Positions 1-7,936 are shown, numbered from the stretch's first letter. The stretch is DNA of 17,440 bases from Puia dinghuensis (GCA_026224995.1 JAMFRX010000080.1:1-17440), one strand, 5' to 3'. Notes: a model not told the origin generated them from the letters alone. Made by a program: numbers and translations.

Positions 1-1
1 G

Positions 2-1186
2 GATACGATGCAGGTCACTGTCGATACCGCCGTCAACCAGCCGCCCGTAGCAAATGCCGGCCCCGACCGGATTATTACCCTGCCCAAGGATACCGTCATC
101 CTCGTCGGCTCGGGAACCGACCCGGATGGGACTATCGCCTCCTATGCCTGGACTAAGCTCACCGGTACAGGCGGGACCATCGCCTCCCCATCCAGTGCCA
201 CAACGGCTATCACCGGTCTCAGCGCCGGCATCTATAAATTCGTGCTCAAGGTCACCGACAACGACGGCGCCACAGGTGCAGATACCATGCAGGTCACGGT
301 CGATACGACTGTCATCACCACCGGCAAGACAGTGAACGTGCAATGCTATGCCGGTACCAATCCTTACCTCAGCTCGGCATGGAACAACTGGAACAACGCA
401 TCTTACAGCACCTTCAACGGCCTCAAATACTCGGATGCAACGTCCTCCGCCTACAACGTCGCACAGACCGTGTACTTTCCCGATGGCGGCCCGGATACCC
501 TGGTCACGCCTTCCGGCGATAATGGAGCCTCCTACGGTGGGACGATGTGCCCGCCCGCCGTACTGCGCTATGCATCCTATAGCACCGTCGACAGAGGCAT
601 CGTCTTCTCCGGCCTGGACACGGGCATCTACTATAATCTCTCTTTCTATGCCAGTAGGAACAATACCGGCAATAACACCAACTTTACCATTGGTTCTACC
701 ACGGTCAATGTTGTCACGGATGACAACCTCGCCAATGCCGCCAGCTTCACTAATATCGCTTCGGCTTCGGATGGGACGCTTACCGTACACGTCAGCAGAG
801 GGACCGGCGCTACTTATAATTACATAAACGGATTCACCCTCACGGAAGCCGGCTCGAAATCAGGCTCCCAGGCACACGCATTGGCCGACTCGGGCAAGTC
901 TGCCGGCCTGGATGCTGCCGGCCCCGGAACGGCTGTCCCGCTTACCCTCTATCCCAATCCCGTCTCCACGGATGAGGTCACCGTTTATTTCCGCAACCCC
1001 GTTTACGGAAAGGTGGCGATCAGCATTACCGCCCAGACAGGAACTGTATTACAACGATACGAATTCTCCAAACAGCTGGACCTGTTCACCACACAGCTCC
1101 GGACCGCAGGCTTGGCGAAGGGCCTGTACTTTATAAAAGTGACGATGCAAGGGTACACACAGACAAAGACCTTCATCAGGCTTTAA
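2..1186 (+). CDS. Secreted PKD-repeat protein with T9SS C-terminal sorting domain (3' part of gene)
   Basis: The reading frame is open from the window edge, so the 5' end lies outside; the ATG at 8 is internal. The peptide DTMQVTVDT encoded at the very start recurs one PKD module later (DNA copies at 2-27 and 281-306), so position 2 is the tail of an upstream PKD repeat. The visible part holds one complete PKD module (about residues 12-100, with PPVANAGPD, DPDGTI and VTDNDGAT motifs). Next comes a beta-rich domain of about 185 residues that I do not recognise, with many Asn, Tyr and Thr. The last 75 residues form a type A T9SS sorting domain: LYPNPVS, a central beta sandwich, KGLYFIKV and a terminal Arg-Leu. 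The protein is inferred to cross the outer membrane by the type IX system and be attached or released at the surface. An adhesive or polysaccharide-related role is plausible, but no catalytic domain is visible here. Confidence 0.85.
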   Translation, partial: DTMQVTVDTAVNQPPVANAGPDRIITLPKDTVILVGSGTDPDGTIASYAWTKLTGTGGTIASPSSATTAITGLSAGIYKFVLKVTDNDGATGADTMQVTVDTTVITTGKTVNVQCYAGTNPYLSSAWNNWNNASYSTFNGLKYSDATSSAYNVAQTVYFPDGGPDTLVTPSGDNGASYGGTMCPPAVLRYASYSTVDRGIVFSGLDTGIYYNLSFYASRNNTGNNTNFTIGSTTVNVVTDDNLANAASFTNIASASDGTLTVHVSRGTGATYNYINGFTLTEAGSKSGSQAHALADSGKSAGLDAAGPGTAVPLTLYPNPVSTDEVTVYFRNPVYGKVAISITAQTGTVLQRYEFSKQLDLFTTQLRTAGLAKGLYFIKVTMQGYTQTKTFIRL

Positions 1187-1190
1187 AATA

Positions 1191-1225
1191 AAAGCGGCCC
1201 CGCTACACCAGCGGGGCCGCTTTTT
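1191..1225. terminator. Bidirectional intrinsic terminator between convergent genes
   Basis: The arms at 1191-1204 and 1210-1223 are perfect 14-base reverse complements around a five-base loop, with a GC-rich core. On the plus strand the stem runs into a T tract (1221-1225). On the minus strand it is followed by TTTTATTTT, the complement of the A-rich bases just after the plus-strand stop codon. It therefore serves both the PKD gene and the DHOR operon, whose stop codons flank it. Confidence 0.92.
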
Positions 1226-1240
1226 ATATTACCCAAGGAT

Positions 1241-2623
1241 TTATAACGATCCTAAGAACTGAAGCAGGGCCGCCCTGTCCGTCTGGCTCAGCTGCATAAA
1301 CCCCTGCTTCGCCTTTGCCGCCTCCCCATCGTGCCACAAAATGGCCTCTTCCACCGTCCTTGCCCTGCCATCATGCAGGTAATACCCCGTGCCGCCATTC
1401 GTCGTTTGCAGCAGGCCCAGTCCCCACAACGCCGTCGTCCGCCATTCGCTGCCCGTCGCCAGGTAATCCGGCCGGCCATCTGCCAGGTTAGACCCCATAT
1501 CATGCAGCAGCAGATCCGTATACGGATGGATACGCTGGCTGCTCAGGTTGATAGCCGGGTTGACACCCGTATACATCGTCTGCCGATGGCAGCCCGAGCA
1601 GTTGATCTGATTGAACAGGGCTAAACCCCTGACATTGGTGCTGTCATTCACGTTCCGGCGAGCCGGTACGGCCAGGGTCTGCACATAGAAGGTCACATAG
1701 TTCAGCAGGCTGTCCGCCAGCTCGGGGTCCGTATCCGCAGGCCCCACCTGATTCATCTGACTCTGCCCGAAACAGCTCTCCACTGGCTGGGCATAGCTCG
1801 TTACGCCCATATCCTGCTGGTAGGCCGTGGCGACCTGCATCAGCAGGGTAGGGGTATTGGCCTTTAGGCCGAACCGCCCTAATTCGGTCTTTTTCGTATA
1901 GCTGTCATACACGTAGTTGGCCTTGCCCGTAATCCCATCACCATTCTGATCTCCCGCATCTACAAAGGAAAGGATGGTGCTTTCAGGGATATTCTCCAGC
2001 AGCCCCTCGCCTACTAAACGCGGCGCCAGGCGCGGCGACAACAGGTAACCCGCCGGCAGCGCGATATAGGGGTTCGTAAGGCTATAGCTTGGATTGCGCA
2101 GGGTCACCGTCGTGCCGTCGGGATAAGTTACCGGCAGGTCCGTATAGCTGATGCTGGTGCTGGCCTCCGGCACCGTGCCCAGCAGCGCCTGATCCTGGAT
2201 CTGTACCCCGAAGCCGGGTGCGGCAAGCGGGCCGCCGTAAGGATCCATACCCGGAATGCTGATCCGCATCAGCATCCCCGAATTGGAAGAGCCGGTAGTG
2301 GGGAAGCCGCCGCCGTCATTCCGGTGGCAGTTCACACACGCGATATTGTTCATGATGGGTCCCAGCCCGCCAAAGTGCGGGGCAGGAGCGGCCACGAACA
2401 CCTGGTCGAAAGTCCCGTCGCCAATATTATGCACCACCTGCTGGCGGTCGGTCAACCCGGAGATGGCTTGAGTAAAAGCATGCGTGGAAGCATCGAGTAC
2501 GGTAAACGATCCCCCGCTCAGCCGGTCGTCATAGCCGGCGGCCGGAAAGGCCTCAGATTTATTGCACCGGCTGAAACCATAAACGGCCACGCCTAACGAT
2601 AGTATGATACAGATTTTCTTCAC
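1241..2623 (-). CDS. Di-heme oxidoreductase-family protein (DHOR/DUF1111), envelope c-type cytochrome
   Basis: The 460-residue product has two c-type heme motifs, CVNCH at residues 96-100 and CSGCH at 342-346. It also carries family hallmarks near the C-terminus: LLLHDMG (372-377 area), ALWGLG and YLHDGRARTVEEAILWH. These match the DUF1111/COG3488 di-heme family, distant relatives of bacterial cytochrome c peroxidases and MauG. The exact reaction is not known for most members. The start is GTG at 2623, three bases after the imelysin stop. An N-terminal hydrophobic segment ends at Cys20-Asn-Lys-Ser-Glu, typical of a Bacteroidota lipoprotein, although the residues before Cys20 (FSR) are a poor lipobox, so ordinary secretion is possible. 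It is the last gene of the porin-Rieske-imelysin-DHOR operon. DUF1111 genes often neighbour imelysin genes in other phyla, which supports a joint iron-linked or redox role (inference). Confidence 0.9.
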   Translation of the reverse strand: MKKICIILSLGVAVYGFSRCNKSEAFPAAGYDDRLSGGSFTVLDASTHAFTQAISGLTDRQQVVHNIGDGTFDQVFVAAPAPHFGGLGPIMNNIACVNCHRNDGGGFPTTGSSNSGMLMRISIPGMDPYGGPLAAPGFGVQIQDQALLGTVPEASTSISYTDLPVTYPDGTTVTLRNPSYSLTNPYIALPAGYLLSPRLAPRLVGEGLLENIPESTILSFVDAGDQNGDGITGKANYVYDSYTKKTELGRFGLKANTPTLLMQVATAYQQDMGVTSYAQPVESCFGQSQMNQVGPADTDPELADSLLNYVTFYVQTLAVPARRNVNDSTNVRGLALFNQINCSGCHRQTMYTGVNPAINLSSQRIHPYTDLLLHDMGSNLADGRPDYLATGSEWRTTALWGLGLLQTTNGGTGYYLHDGRARTVEEAILWHDGEAAKAKQGFMQLSQTDRAALLQFLGSL

Positions 2624-2626
2624 GTT

Positions 2627-3727
2627 CTAGTCTTGCACGTATGTTTTAATGAAAGTCGTCAGGTCATTCTCCAGCAGGCTCTGCAGGGCGTTGAGCTGAG
2701 TGATCGTCTGCAGGATCTGCGTCCGCTTGTCGAAGATCGCTTCTTCATAACGCTCGTTGTTGCTTCCGCTGATATTGTCGAAAGAGTTGACCGCCGAAGT
2801 GATTGCCGTCTGTATCTGGTTGTCCAGAGACGTGTTCTTGGCGACTACCAGGTCCTTGAGGCCCTTGCCCCCGTTAAGGCCCATGTATACCTGCTGCAGG
2901 CCGATGATATTGTTCTTGAAATCTATGAGGCTGTTGCCGGAATAGGGCGACTCCGTCAGCGAAGAATCCTTGGTGATATAAGGATTGTACATCTTTCCGT
3001 CCTGGTCCTGCTCGCCTACTTCATTGCAGATGCCGGCCATGCCGTTGTCGCCGACGATATCCAGGAAAAACGCCTGGCGGGTGGTATAGACAGCGCTGCC
3101 TTTGCCCGACGTCAGGATGGATTGAGAATAATTCACCGGCGCCGAGATCCAGGAATTCAGCAAGGGTTCTACGTCATTGTTCAGCAGGTCGGCCGAAAGG
3201 CTCACGAGATATTGCATTTTCTTCGTATCCAGCTGGCTGGCCGTACGGGTCCCGCCAACCCCGAAGATCAGGTATTCGATAGGGTGGTAGCCCCGCAGCG
3301 TCTGGGGTAAGTTCTGTACATCCGTCACAGTGAGGGTATTGGTGCTGGCCAGCAGAGAGTCCATCTGGTGATAGTCCGTCGGCCAGGTATCGGAGTTAGG
3401 ATCGTAATCATAAGCCTCTACCGGCCCGATCAGGAACCCTTCGCACCTTTCCCAAACTGTCCGCATCGACCTCCAGGCAGCCTGAGCCACCGCCAGGTTC
3501 GCGTCGGTATTGGTGGTGTTAAGCGTAGTGATGGCCGCATTCAGCGCCTTGCCCGTGACCACCAGGCTGTCGTACTGTGGCAGCCCCGTAGTATTCACGA
3601 AGGCGGTGATCACGTCGCTTTCAGTAGAAGTAAAGGATTCGGTGCTTCCGCCAGAGTTCGAGCTCTTGCTGCAGGCGCCAAGCGCCAGTGTATAAAGGAT
3701 CGCGGAAGAAAAAAATATACGTCTCAT
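2627..3727 (-). CDS. Imelysin-family (M75) lipoprotein, probable metal-binding
   Basis: The 366-residue product begins with a lipoprotein signal: hydrophobic residues 8-18, then a good lipobox LGAC with Cys19. The family's GxHxxE signature is present as GYHPIE at 146-151, inside an all-helical protein. An earlier helix contains Trp-Glu-Arg-Cys-Glu and GPVEAYD (about 92-107), the usual first-repeat acidic face. Imelysins (IrpA, ICMP and EfeM-like proteins) are periplasmic or surface iron-associated proteins. They were once called peptidases, but the motif is generally read as a metal site. The gene lies six bases after the Rieske gene and three bases before the DHOR gene, so translation is probably coupled along the operon. 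Binding of iron or a heme-related ligand that supplies the neighbouring redox proteins is an inference. The family assignment is firm; the ligand is not. Confidence 0.9.
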   Translation of the reverse strand: MRRIFFSSAILYTLALGACSKSSNSGGSTESFTSTESDVITAFVNTTGLPQYDSLVVTGKALNAAITTLNTTNTDANLAVAQAAWRSMRTVWERCEGFLIGPVEAYDYDPNSDTWPTDYHQMDSLLASTNTLTVTDVQNLPQTLRGYHPIEYLIFGVGGTRTASQLDTKKMQYLVSLSADLLNNDVEPLLNSWISAPVNYSQSILTSGKGSAVYTTRQAFFLDIVGDNGMAGICNEVGEQDQDGKMYNPYITKDSSLTESPYSGNSLIDFKNNIIGLQQVYMGLNGGKGLKDLVVAKNTSLDNQIQTAITSAVNSFDNISGSNNERYEEAIFDKRTQILQTITQLNALQSLLENDLTTFIKTYVQD

Positions 3728-3733
3728 GATTTA

Positions 3734-4168
3734 TTATGCTTTATTGGTATGAATGATGATAGAATTAGCTTCGGTAGTCACTGTATAGGCTTTTAGCGCT
3801 CTCTCGGCAGGCCCTTTGATCACCTTGCCGTCCGGGTTGAAGGCGCTCCCATGCAGGCTGCAGCTATAGCCGTTGGAAGCGGCCGTAAGCTGATTGTCCT
3901 GGTGAGTGCACTTCAGCAGCAGCGCACTGTAAGTATTGTCTTCCTTTTTTCGCAGCGCAATGGAGTAGTACCAGCCTTTTGGCCTTACCAGCACCAGCGG
4001 CCCCTTCGCAAAGGCATCGGCAGGAACTTCCACGTGGTCGTCTTTCACTTCCGTGTTGAAGACCTGGTAGGCGCCCGGCCCGCAGCCGCTCAACGCCGGT
4101 AGCAGAAATCCTGACGCCACCAGCAGGCAGGCGTTACACGATGATCTTAGAAAGGTTCTGCGCTCCAT
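3734..4168 (-). CDS. Rieske [2Fe-2S] lipoprotein with Tat-like signal
   Basis: This short 144-residue protein has both halves of a Rieske cluster site: Cys87-x-His89 (CTH) and Cys103-x-x-His106 (CSLH), followed by GSAFNPDGK. The spacing of 13 residues between the pairs is at the short end for the family. The N-terminus, RRTFLR, fits a twin-arginine motif and leads into a hydrophobic stretch ending in a perfect lipobox LSGC (Cys29). This suggests the folded, cluster-loaded protein is exported by Tat and then lipidated. There is no catalytic mononuclear-iron domain, so it is an electron carrier rather than an oxygenase. It is not the Rieske subunit of a bc1 complex, because no cytochrome b gene is nearby. 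It likely passes electrons to or from the DHOR cytochrome in the same operon (inference). Confidence 0.9.
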   Translation of the reverse strand: MERRTFLRSSCNACLLVASGFLLPALSGCGPGAYQVFNTEVKDDHVEVPADAFAKGPLVLVRPKGWYYSIALRKKEDNTYSALLLKCTHQDNQLTAASNGYSCSLHGSAFNPDGKVIKGPAERALKAYTVTTEANSIIIHTNKA

Positions 4169-4197
4169 GATTACTGTTTTATTCCTGGCAGCGTCCC

Positions 4198-5472
4198 CTA
4201 AAAGGAATAGCCGATGCCAAAATTGAGGAATTGATCGTTTTGACGGTAGGGTAGGGCATTTGGTGGTGGGTTGATCACCAGCGCGGGGTTCTGTGGACCC
4301 GTATGCTGCAGCCGGACATCCGCCTTGATGACGACATTGGGAATGGGGAAATAGCTGATGCCCGCGATCACATGCGTTTGCTTCAGCGTCTCGTCCCGCT
4401 GATCGTCTTGCTTTTGCAGGGTTGATAGCTGTGCGTTCATATCGAGAGCCTCGCCGCGTACGAACGTGACGAACTGTTTTGTCGACCCCATATGATGCAG
4501 CCAGTCGTAGGCCAGCTCAAGATAGGTTCCGTACATGCCCGATCCCATATTCGTCGCATAGGCCCGATAGATCTTGTCGGCATCGGGATAAGCGATGTAC
4601 ACACCCAGCGCCTTGGCGGAAAATCCATTATGCGCATACTGCACGTCGAACTCCCCGAGATAAAGCGGCGTCCCGAAAGCCCCCGTCTGTAACCCTACAT
4701 TCAGGCTGTCCGCGCTACGCTTGCTCAGCCCCACCGTTCCACCCGCATATCCTGCCAGCTGAAACTTAAGGTCCTTTATCCGGTATTGTACCGAAGCCGT
4801 TATAGCCAGGTTATTGGCCGAGGAATTGCTGCCAAGCCCTTCTCCTTCTCCGATACCGGTATCGTGTTGGAATTTGGCGCTGTTGAGGCCGTTGAGCAGC
4901 GCGATGCTGTAATTTAAAGGAAGGCGGTCCATGTTGCCGTATAAGCCGACGCCGATCTCCCGCCAGGTGGTGGGGATGATCAACTGCTCAACTATCGGTC
5001 GTTCTACCCCATTGAAATTCACGGGCAAATGGTTCTCATTCGTAATGCCGATACGCGGAACGAACAGCCCCGCTACCAGATATTGACGGGGGTTGAGATT
5101 GAACTTCAGGAAAGCCTGCTCCATGGAGATATCCCCCTTCCCGCTGGACGGTTCGTCGCTGTTCGTACCCGAAACGATCGCATTCTCCACTTCCAGCTCC
5201 GTAAACAGACTTATTTTCTCCGAGAAGTTATGCCCTACGAACAAGACTACCCTGTCCAGGGCGACAGTCGCGGTATGCTGGTTGAAATCCCGCTGGTAAA
5301 AAGCGCTCCCGTAACCCGAGATCACCGTCTTATTCTTGATGGCATTGTTGTTCAAAGAGTCTTCGTTGGTGAGTATCAGCTGCTGAGCCGGGGTCTTGTA
5401 CTGCTGTACCTGCCCATACATCCTTGTCACGGCCAGTCCGCTGACTGCTATGACAGCTATAAGTCTTTTCAT
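4198..5472 (-). CDS. Outer-membrane porin-like beta-barrel protein, first gene of Rieske-imelysin-DHOR operon
   Basis: The 424-residue product has a Sec signal peptide (MKRLIAVIAV start, cleavage likely near residue 20 before QVQQ). After it come amphipathic alternating strands, with a terminal GIGYSF ending in the Phe typical of BamA-recognised barrels. There is no TonB box or plug domain. Features such as ALDRVVLFVGHNF, LFTELEVENA and the YGSAFYQRDF opening resemble porins of the phosphate-selective/DcaP-like superfamily in Bacteroidota; this is recognition at the fold level only. The ATG at 5472 is chosen because it gives a proper signal peptide. It is 29 bases upstream of the Rieske gene, making it the probable operon leader. 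It could admit the substrate that the lipoproteins oxidise or bind. The substrate cannot be read from the sequence. Confidence 0.8.
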   Translation of the reverse strand: MKRLIAVIAVSGLAVTRMYGQVQQYKTPAQQLILTNEDSLNNNAIKNKTVISGYGSAFYQRDFNQHTATVALDRVVLFVGHNFSEKISLFTELEVENAIVSGTNSDEPSSGKGDISMEQAFLKFNLNPRQYLVAGLFVPRIGITNENHLPVNFNGVERPIVEQLIIPTTWREIGVGLYGNMDRLPLNYSIALLNGLNSAKFQHDTGIGEGEGLGSNSSANNLAITASVQYRIKDLKFQLAGYAGGTVGLSKRSADSLNVGLQTGAFGTPLYLGEFDVQYAHNGFSAKALGVYIAYPDADKIYRAYATNMGSGMYGTYLELAYDWLHHMGSTKQFVTFVRGEALDMNAQLSTLQKQDDQRDETLKQTHVIAGISYFPIPNVVIKADVRLQHTGPQNPALVINPPPNALPYRQNDQFLNFGIGYSF

Positions 5473-5510
5473 TGCGCAAAAGAAACATAGATGCAGGAAA
5501 AAGGTTTACG

Positions 5511-5527
5511 AGATCGGAAAACGATCT
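5511..5527. promoter_or_regulatory. Inverted repeat upstream of the porin operon, candidate operator
   Basis: AGATCG (5511-5516) and CGATCT (5522-5527) are perfect inverted arms around GAAAA, about 40 bases upstream of the porin ATG. A related half-site, GGATCGG, follows at 5531-5537. The symmetry and position suit a dimeric regulator, but no known consensus (Fur or other) is matched, and I see no clear -33/-7 pair for this operon. Confidence 0.3.
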
Positions 5528-5564
5528 GCCGGATCGGGAATTTTTTCACTATTTCCCTTTAATT

Positions 5565-5595
5565 TTTGCCAGGAACATATTTTTCCTTAATTTTG
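5565..5595 (+). promoter_or_regulatory. Consensus Bacteroidota sigma-AB promoter for the tRNA gene
   Basis: TTTG at 5565-5568, then exactly 19 bases, then TAATTTTG at 5588-5595. This is a full match to the Bacteroidota housekeeping consensus TTTG-N19-TANNTTTG. The expected transcript start falls around 5600-5604, a few bases before the mature tRNA 5' end at 5606. Confidence 0.85.
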
Positions 5596-5605
5596 CCGTC
5601 CACAT

Positions 5606-5677
<72 letters not shown>

Positions 5678-5683
5678 CAACCA

Positions 5684-5706
5684 GGGCCTCTAAGAGGCCC
5701 TTTTTT
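5684..5706 (+). terminator. Intrinsic terminator after tRNA-fMet
   Basis: GGGCCTC (5684-5690) and GAGGCCC (5694-5700) form a perfect 7-base stem with a TAA loop, followed at once by six T (5701-5706). It lies between the tRNA and era. Since no consensus promoter is visible after it, partial read-through may feed era. Confidence 0.88.
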
Positions 5707-5718
5707 ATTAGTTTTAGC

Positions 5719-5737
5719 GCGGGTGCGCAGCACCCGC
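5719..5737 (+). promoter_or_regulatory. Short GC-rich hairpin just upstream of the era ribosome site
   Basis: GCGGGTGC (5719-5726) and GCACCCGC (5730-5737) pair perfectly over 8 bases with a 3-base loop. The stem ends one base before the AAAGGA ribosome-binding site at 5739-5744. There is no T tract after it, only A-rich sequence, so it is not a plus-strand intrinsic terminator. It could protect the era mRNA 5' end or modulate its translation (inference). Confidence 0.45.
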
Positions 5738-5749
5738 AAAAGGAAAAAA

Positions 5750-6619
5750 ATGAAAGTCGGATTCGTCTCCATATTTGGTAAGCCTAACGCCGGGAAATCC
5801 ACCCTGCTCAACGCCATCATGGGCGAAAAGCTCGCCATTGTCTCCCCCAAAGTCCAGACGACCCGCCATCGCATCAAAGGCATCCTTACCGAAAAAGACT
5901 ACCAGATCATAATAAGCGATACCCCCGGCATCATCGAACCCCGGTACAAATTGCACGAAAAGATGATGCAGGCCGTCAAAAATTCCCTCGAAGACGCCGA
6001 CCTCGCCCTGCTCATGCTGGATATCCGTGACGACTGGGAAGAGAACGACCGCCTCTTCGAAGCCCTGCGCCTCAAAGCCCCCGCCATCGTCGTCCTCAAC
6101 AAGATAGACGGCGCACCCGCGGACAAGGTCCAGGCCGCCCGCGAATTCTTCACCGCCAAATCGTATTGCCGGGAAGTAGTCGCCATCTCCGCCCTTAAAA
6201 AAGATAATATCAAGGGCCTCCTGTCCGCTGTCCTCGGCTTCATGCCCGAAGGCCACCCCTTCTTCGAAGGCGACGACCTCACGGACCTCCCCACAAAGTT
6301 CTTCGTAGGCGAGCTCATCAGGGAAAAGATCTTCTACCTCTATGGCGACGAGATCCCCTACCAGGCCGCCGTCATGGTGCAGGAGTTCAAAGAGAAGTCC
6401 ACGCTTACCAAGATAAGAGCCGATATCATCGTACAACGCGAATCGCAAAAAGGCATCATCCTCGGCGAAGGCGGCAAGATGATCCGTCAGCTGGGCTCGG
6501 ATGCCCGCGCAGACATAGAAAAATTCATCGATAGAAAGGTGTTCCTGGAACTATTCGTAAAAGTTCGGCCCAAATGGCGCGACACGGATATCTTCCTCAA
6601 GGAATACGGTTATAATTAA
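5750..6619 (+). CDS. era: GTPase Era, 30S ribosome assembly
   Basis: The 289-residue product has a single GTPase domain followed by a KH RNA-binding domain, as in all Era proteins. G1 is GKPNAGKS (10-17), G2 is the TT pair at 37-38, G3 is DTPG (57-60), G4 is NKID (117-120) and G5 is SAL (147-149). The KH domain carries the loop GEGGKMI (239-245). Era binds the 3' end of 16S rRNA and checks late 30S maturation at the inner face of the membrane. The ATG at 5750 is chosen over an in-frame start at 5654 because the latter lies inside the tRNA gene; AAAGGA sits five bases upstream. der follows after six bases, giving an era-der operon. Length and motifs are normal. Confidence 0.97.
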   Translation: MKVGFVSIFGKPNAGKSTLLNAIMGEKLAIVSPKVQTTRHRIKGILTEKDYQIIISDTPGIIEPRYKLHEKMMQAVKNSLEDADLALLMLDIRDDWEENDRLFEALRLKAPAIVVLNKIDGAPADKVQAAREFFTAKSYCREVVAISALKKDNIKGLLSAVLGFMPEGHPFFEGDDLTDLPTKFFVGELIREKIFYLYGDEIPYQAAVMVQEFKEKSTLTKIRADIIVQRESQKGIILGEGGKMIRQLGSDARADIEKFIDRKVFLELFVKVRPKWRDTDIFLKEYGYN

Positions 6620-6625
6620 TAGAAT

Positions 6626-7936
6626 ATGAGCGGATTTACAGTGGCTATCGTAGGCCGGCCCAATGTAGGGAAAAGTACGTTTTTCAATCGTTTGCTGGAA
6701 CAGCGCAAGGCCATCGTCGACGACGTCAGCGGCGTCACCCGCGACCGGCAATACGGCGTGGCAGAATGGGCGGGTAAGAGCTTCAATCTCATCGACACGG
6801 GCGGTTTCGTCCCCGATAGCGAAGATGTGTTCGAACAGGAGATCAAAAAACAGGTGCTCATCGCTCTCGAAGAAGCCAATGCGCTGATCTTCATGGTCGA
6901 CGCAGCCACCGGCATCACCACACTCGACGAAGCCATGGCCGACGTCCTCCGGCGTACCCCCAAACCCGTCTTCCTCGTCGTCAACAAGGTCGATAACAGC
7001 GACCGCCTCCTCGAAGCGGCGGAGTTCTATAGCATGGGCTTCGATGAGATCTATTTCCTGTCTTCCATGTCTGGCAGCGGCACTGGCGAGCTCCTCGACG
7101 CCGTGATCGCCCTCATCAGCGACGACCAGGCACAGTCGGAGGACGACGGGATTCCCAAATTCGCCATCATCGGCCAGCCCAATGTGGGCAAGTCCTCCCT
7201 CCTCAATGCCCTCGTCGGCCAGGAAAGGACCATCGTAAGCGATATCGCCGGAACCACCCGGGATACCATCCACACCCGTTACAACCTGTTTAAAAAGGAC
7301 TTCATCCTCATCGATACCGCGGGCATCCGCCGTAAGACCAAGGTCCACGAAGACCTGGAATTCTACTCCGTCATACGCGCCATAAAAGCGATGGACGAAG
7401 CGGATGTCTGCCTGCTCATGCTCGATGCCTCCAAAGGCATCACCGCTCAGGACCTTAACATCTTCAGCCTAGCCGTAAAAAAAGGCAAGGGCATCGTCGT
7501 CCTGGTCAACAAATGGGACCTCGTCGCCAAAGAGACAAACACCGCGAAAGAATACGAAAAGGAGCTCAAAGACCGGCTGGCGCCATTCACCGACCTGCCC
7601 ATCCTCTTTATCTCTGTCTCCGACAAGACCCGGATCTTTCAGTCCGTGGAAGCCGCCCTGCAAGTATACGAAAACCGCCAACGGAAGATCACCACCTCCG
7701 AGCTTAACGAGATCATGCTGAAGGCGGTGGAATCCTATCATCCACCCGTCGTCCGTGGCCATCCGCTGAAGATAAAATACGTCACCCAGCTACCGACGCA
7801 CGTGCCGTCCTTCGCCTTCTTCTGTAACTATCCCGACGACGTCAAACAGCCGTACAAAAATTATCTGGAGAACAAACTGCGGGAGAACTTTAACTTTAAA
7901 GGCGTGCCCTTGCGGCTCTTTTTCCGGAAGAAGTAA
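6626..7936 (+). CDS. der: GTPase Der (EngA), 50S ribosome assembly
   Basis: This 436-residue protein has two tandem GTPase domains, a layout unique to Der. Domain 1 has GRPNVGKS (10-17), DTGG (57-60) and NKVD (120-123). Domain 2 has GQPNVGKS (183-190), DTAG (230-233) and NKWD (295-298). A C-terminal KH-like domain (about 350-436) ends in PLRLFFRKK. Der is an essential factor for late 50S assembly. The ATG at 6626 begins MSGFTVAIVG, giving the usual start just ahead of the first P-loop, six bases after the era stop, so the two are probably translated from one mRNA. The 31 bases between its stop and the converging DUF4954 gene contain no convincing terminator. Confidence 0.97.
   Translation: MSGFTVAIVGRPNVGKSTFFNRLLEQRKAIVDDVSGVTRDRQYGVAEWAGKSFNLIDTGGFVPDSEDVFEQEIKKQVLIALEEANALIFMVDAATGITTLDEAMADVLRRTPKPVFLVVNKVDNSDRLLEAAEFYSMGFDEIYFLSSMSGSGTGELLDAVIALISDDQAQSEDDGIPKFAIIGQPNVGKSSLLNALVGQERTIVSDIAGTTRDTIHTRYNLFKKDFILIDTAGIRRKTKVHEDLEFYSVIRAIKAMDEADVCLLMLDASKGITAQDLNIFSLAVKKGKGIVVLVNKWDLVAKETNTAKEYEKELKDRLAPFTDLPILFISVSDKTRIFQSVEAALQVYENRQRKITTSELNEIMLKAVESYHPPVVRGHPLKIKYVTQLPTHVPSFAFFCNYPDDVKQPYKNYLENKLRENFNFKGVPLRLFFRKK

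Noticed and set aside
2633..3310. Plus-strand 225-residue frame
   Set aside because: It is antisense to the imelysin gene, whose lipobox, GxHxxE motif and operon spacing make it the real gene.
5714..6448. Minus-strand 244-residue frame opposite era (and the similar 265-residue frame at 6551-7348 opposite der)
   Set aside because: Both lie wholly or nearly wholly over confidently identified GTPase genes, and the translations show no recognisable domain; they follow from the codon bias of the true strand.
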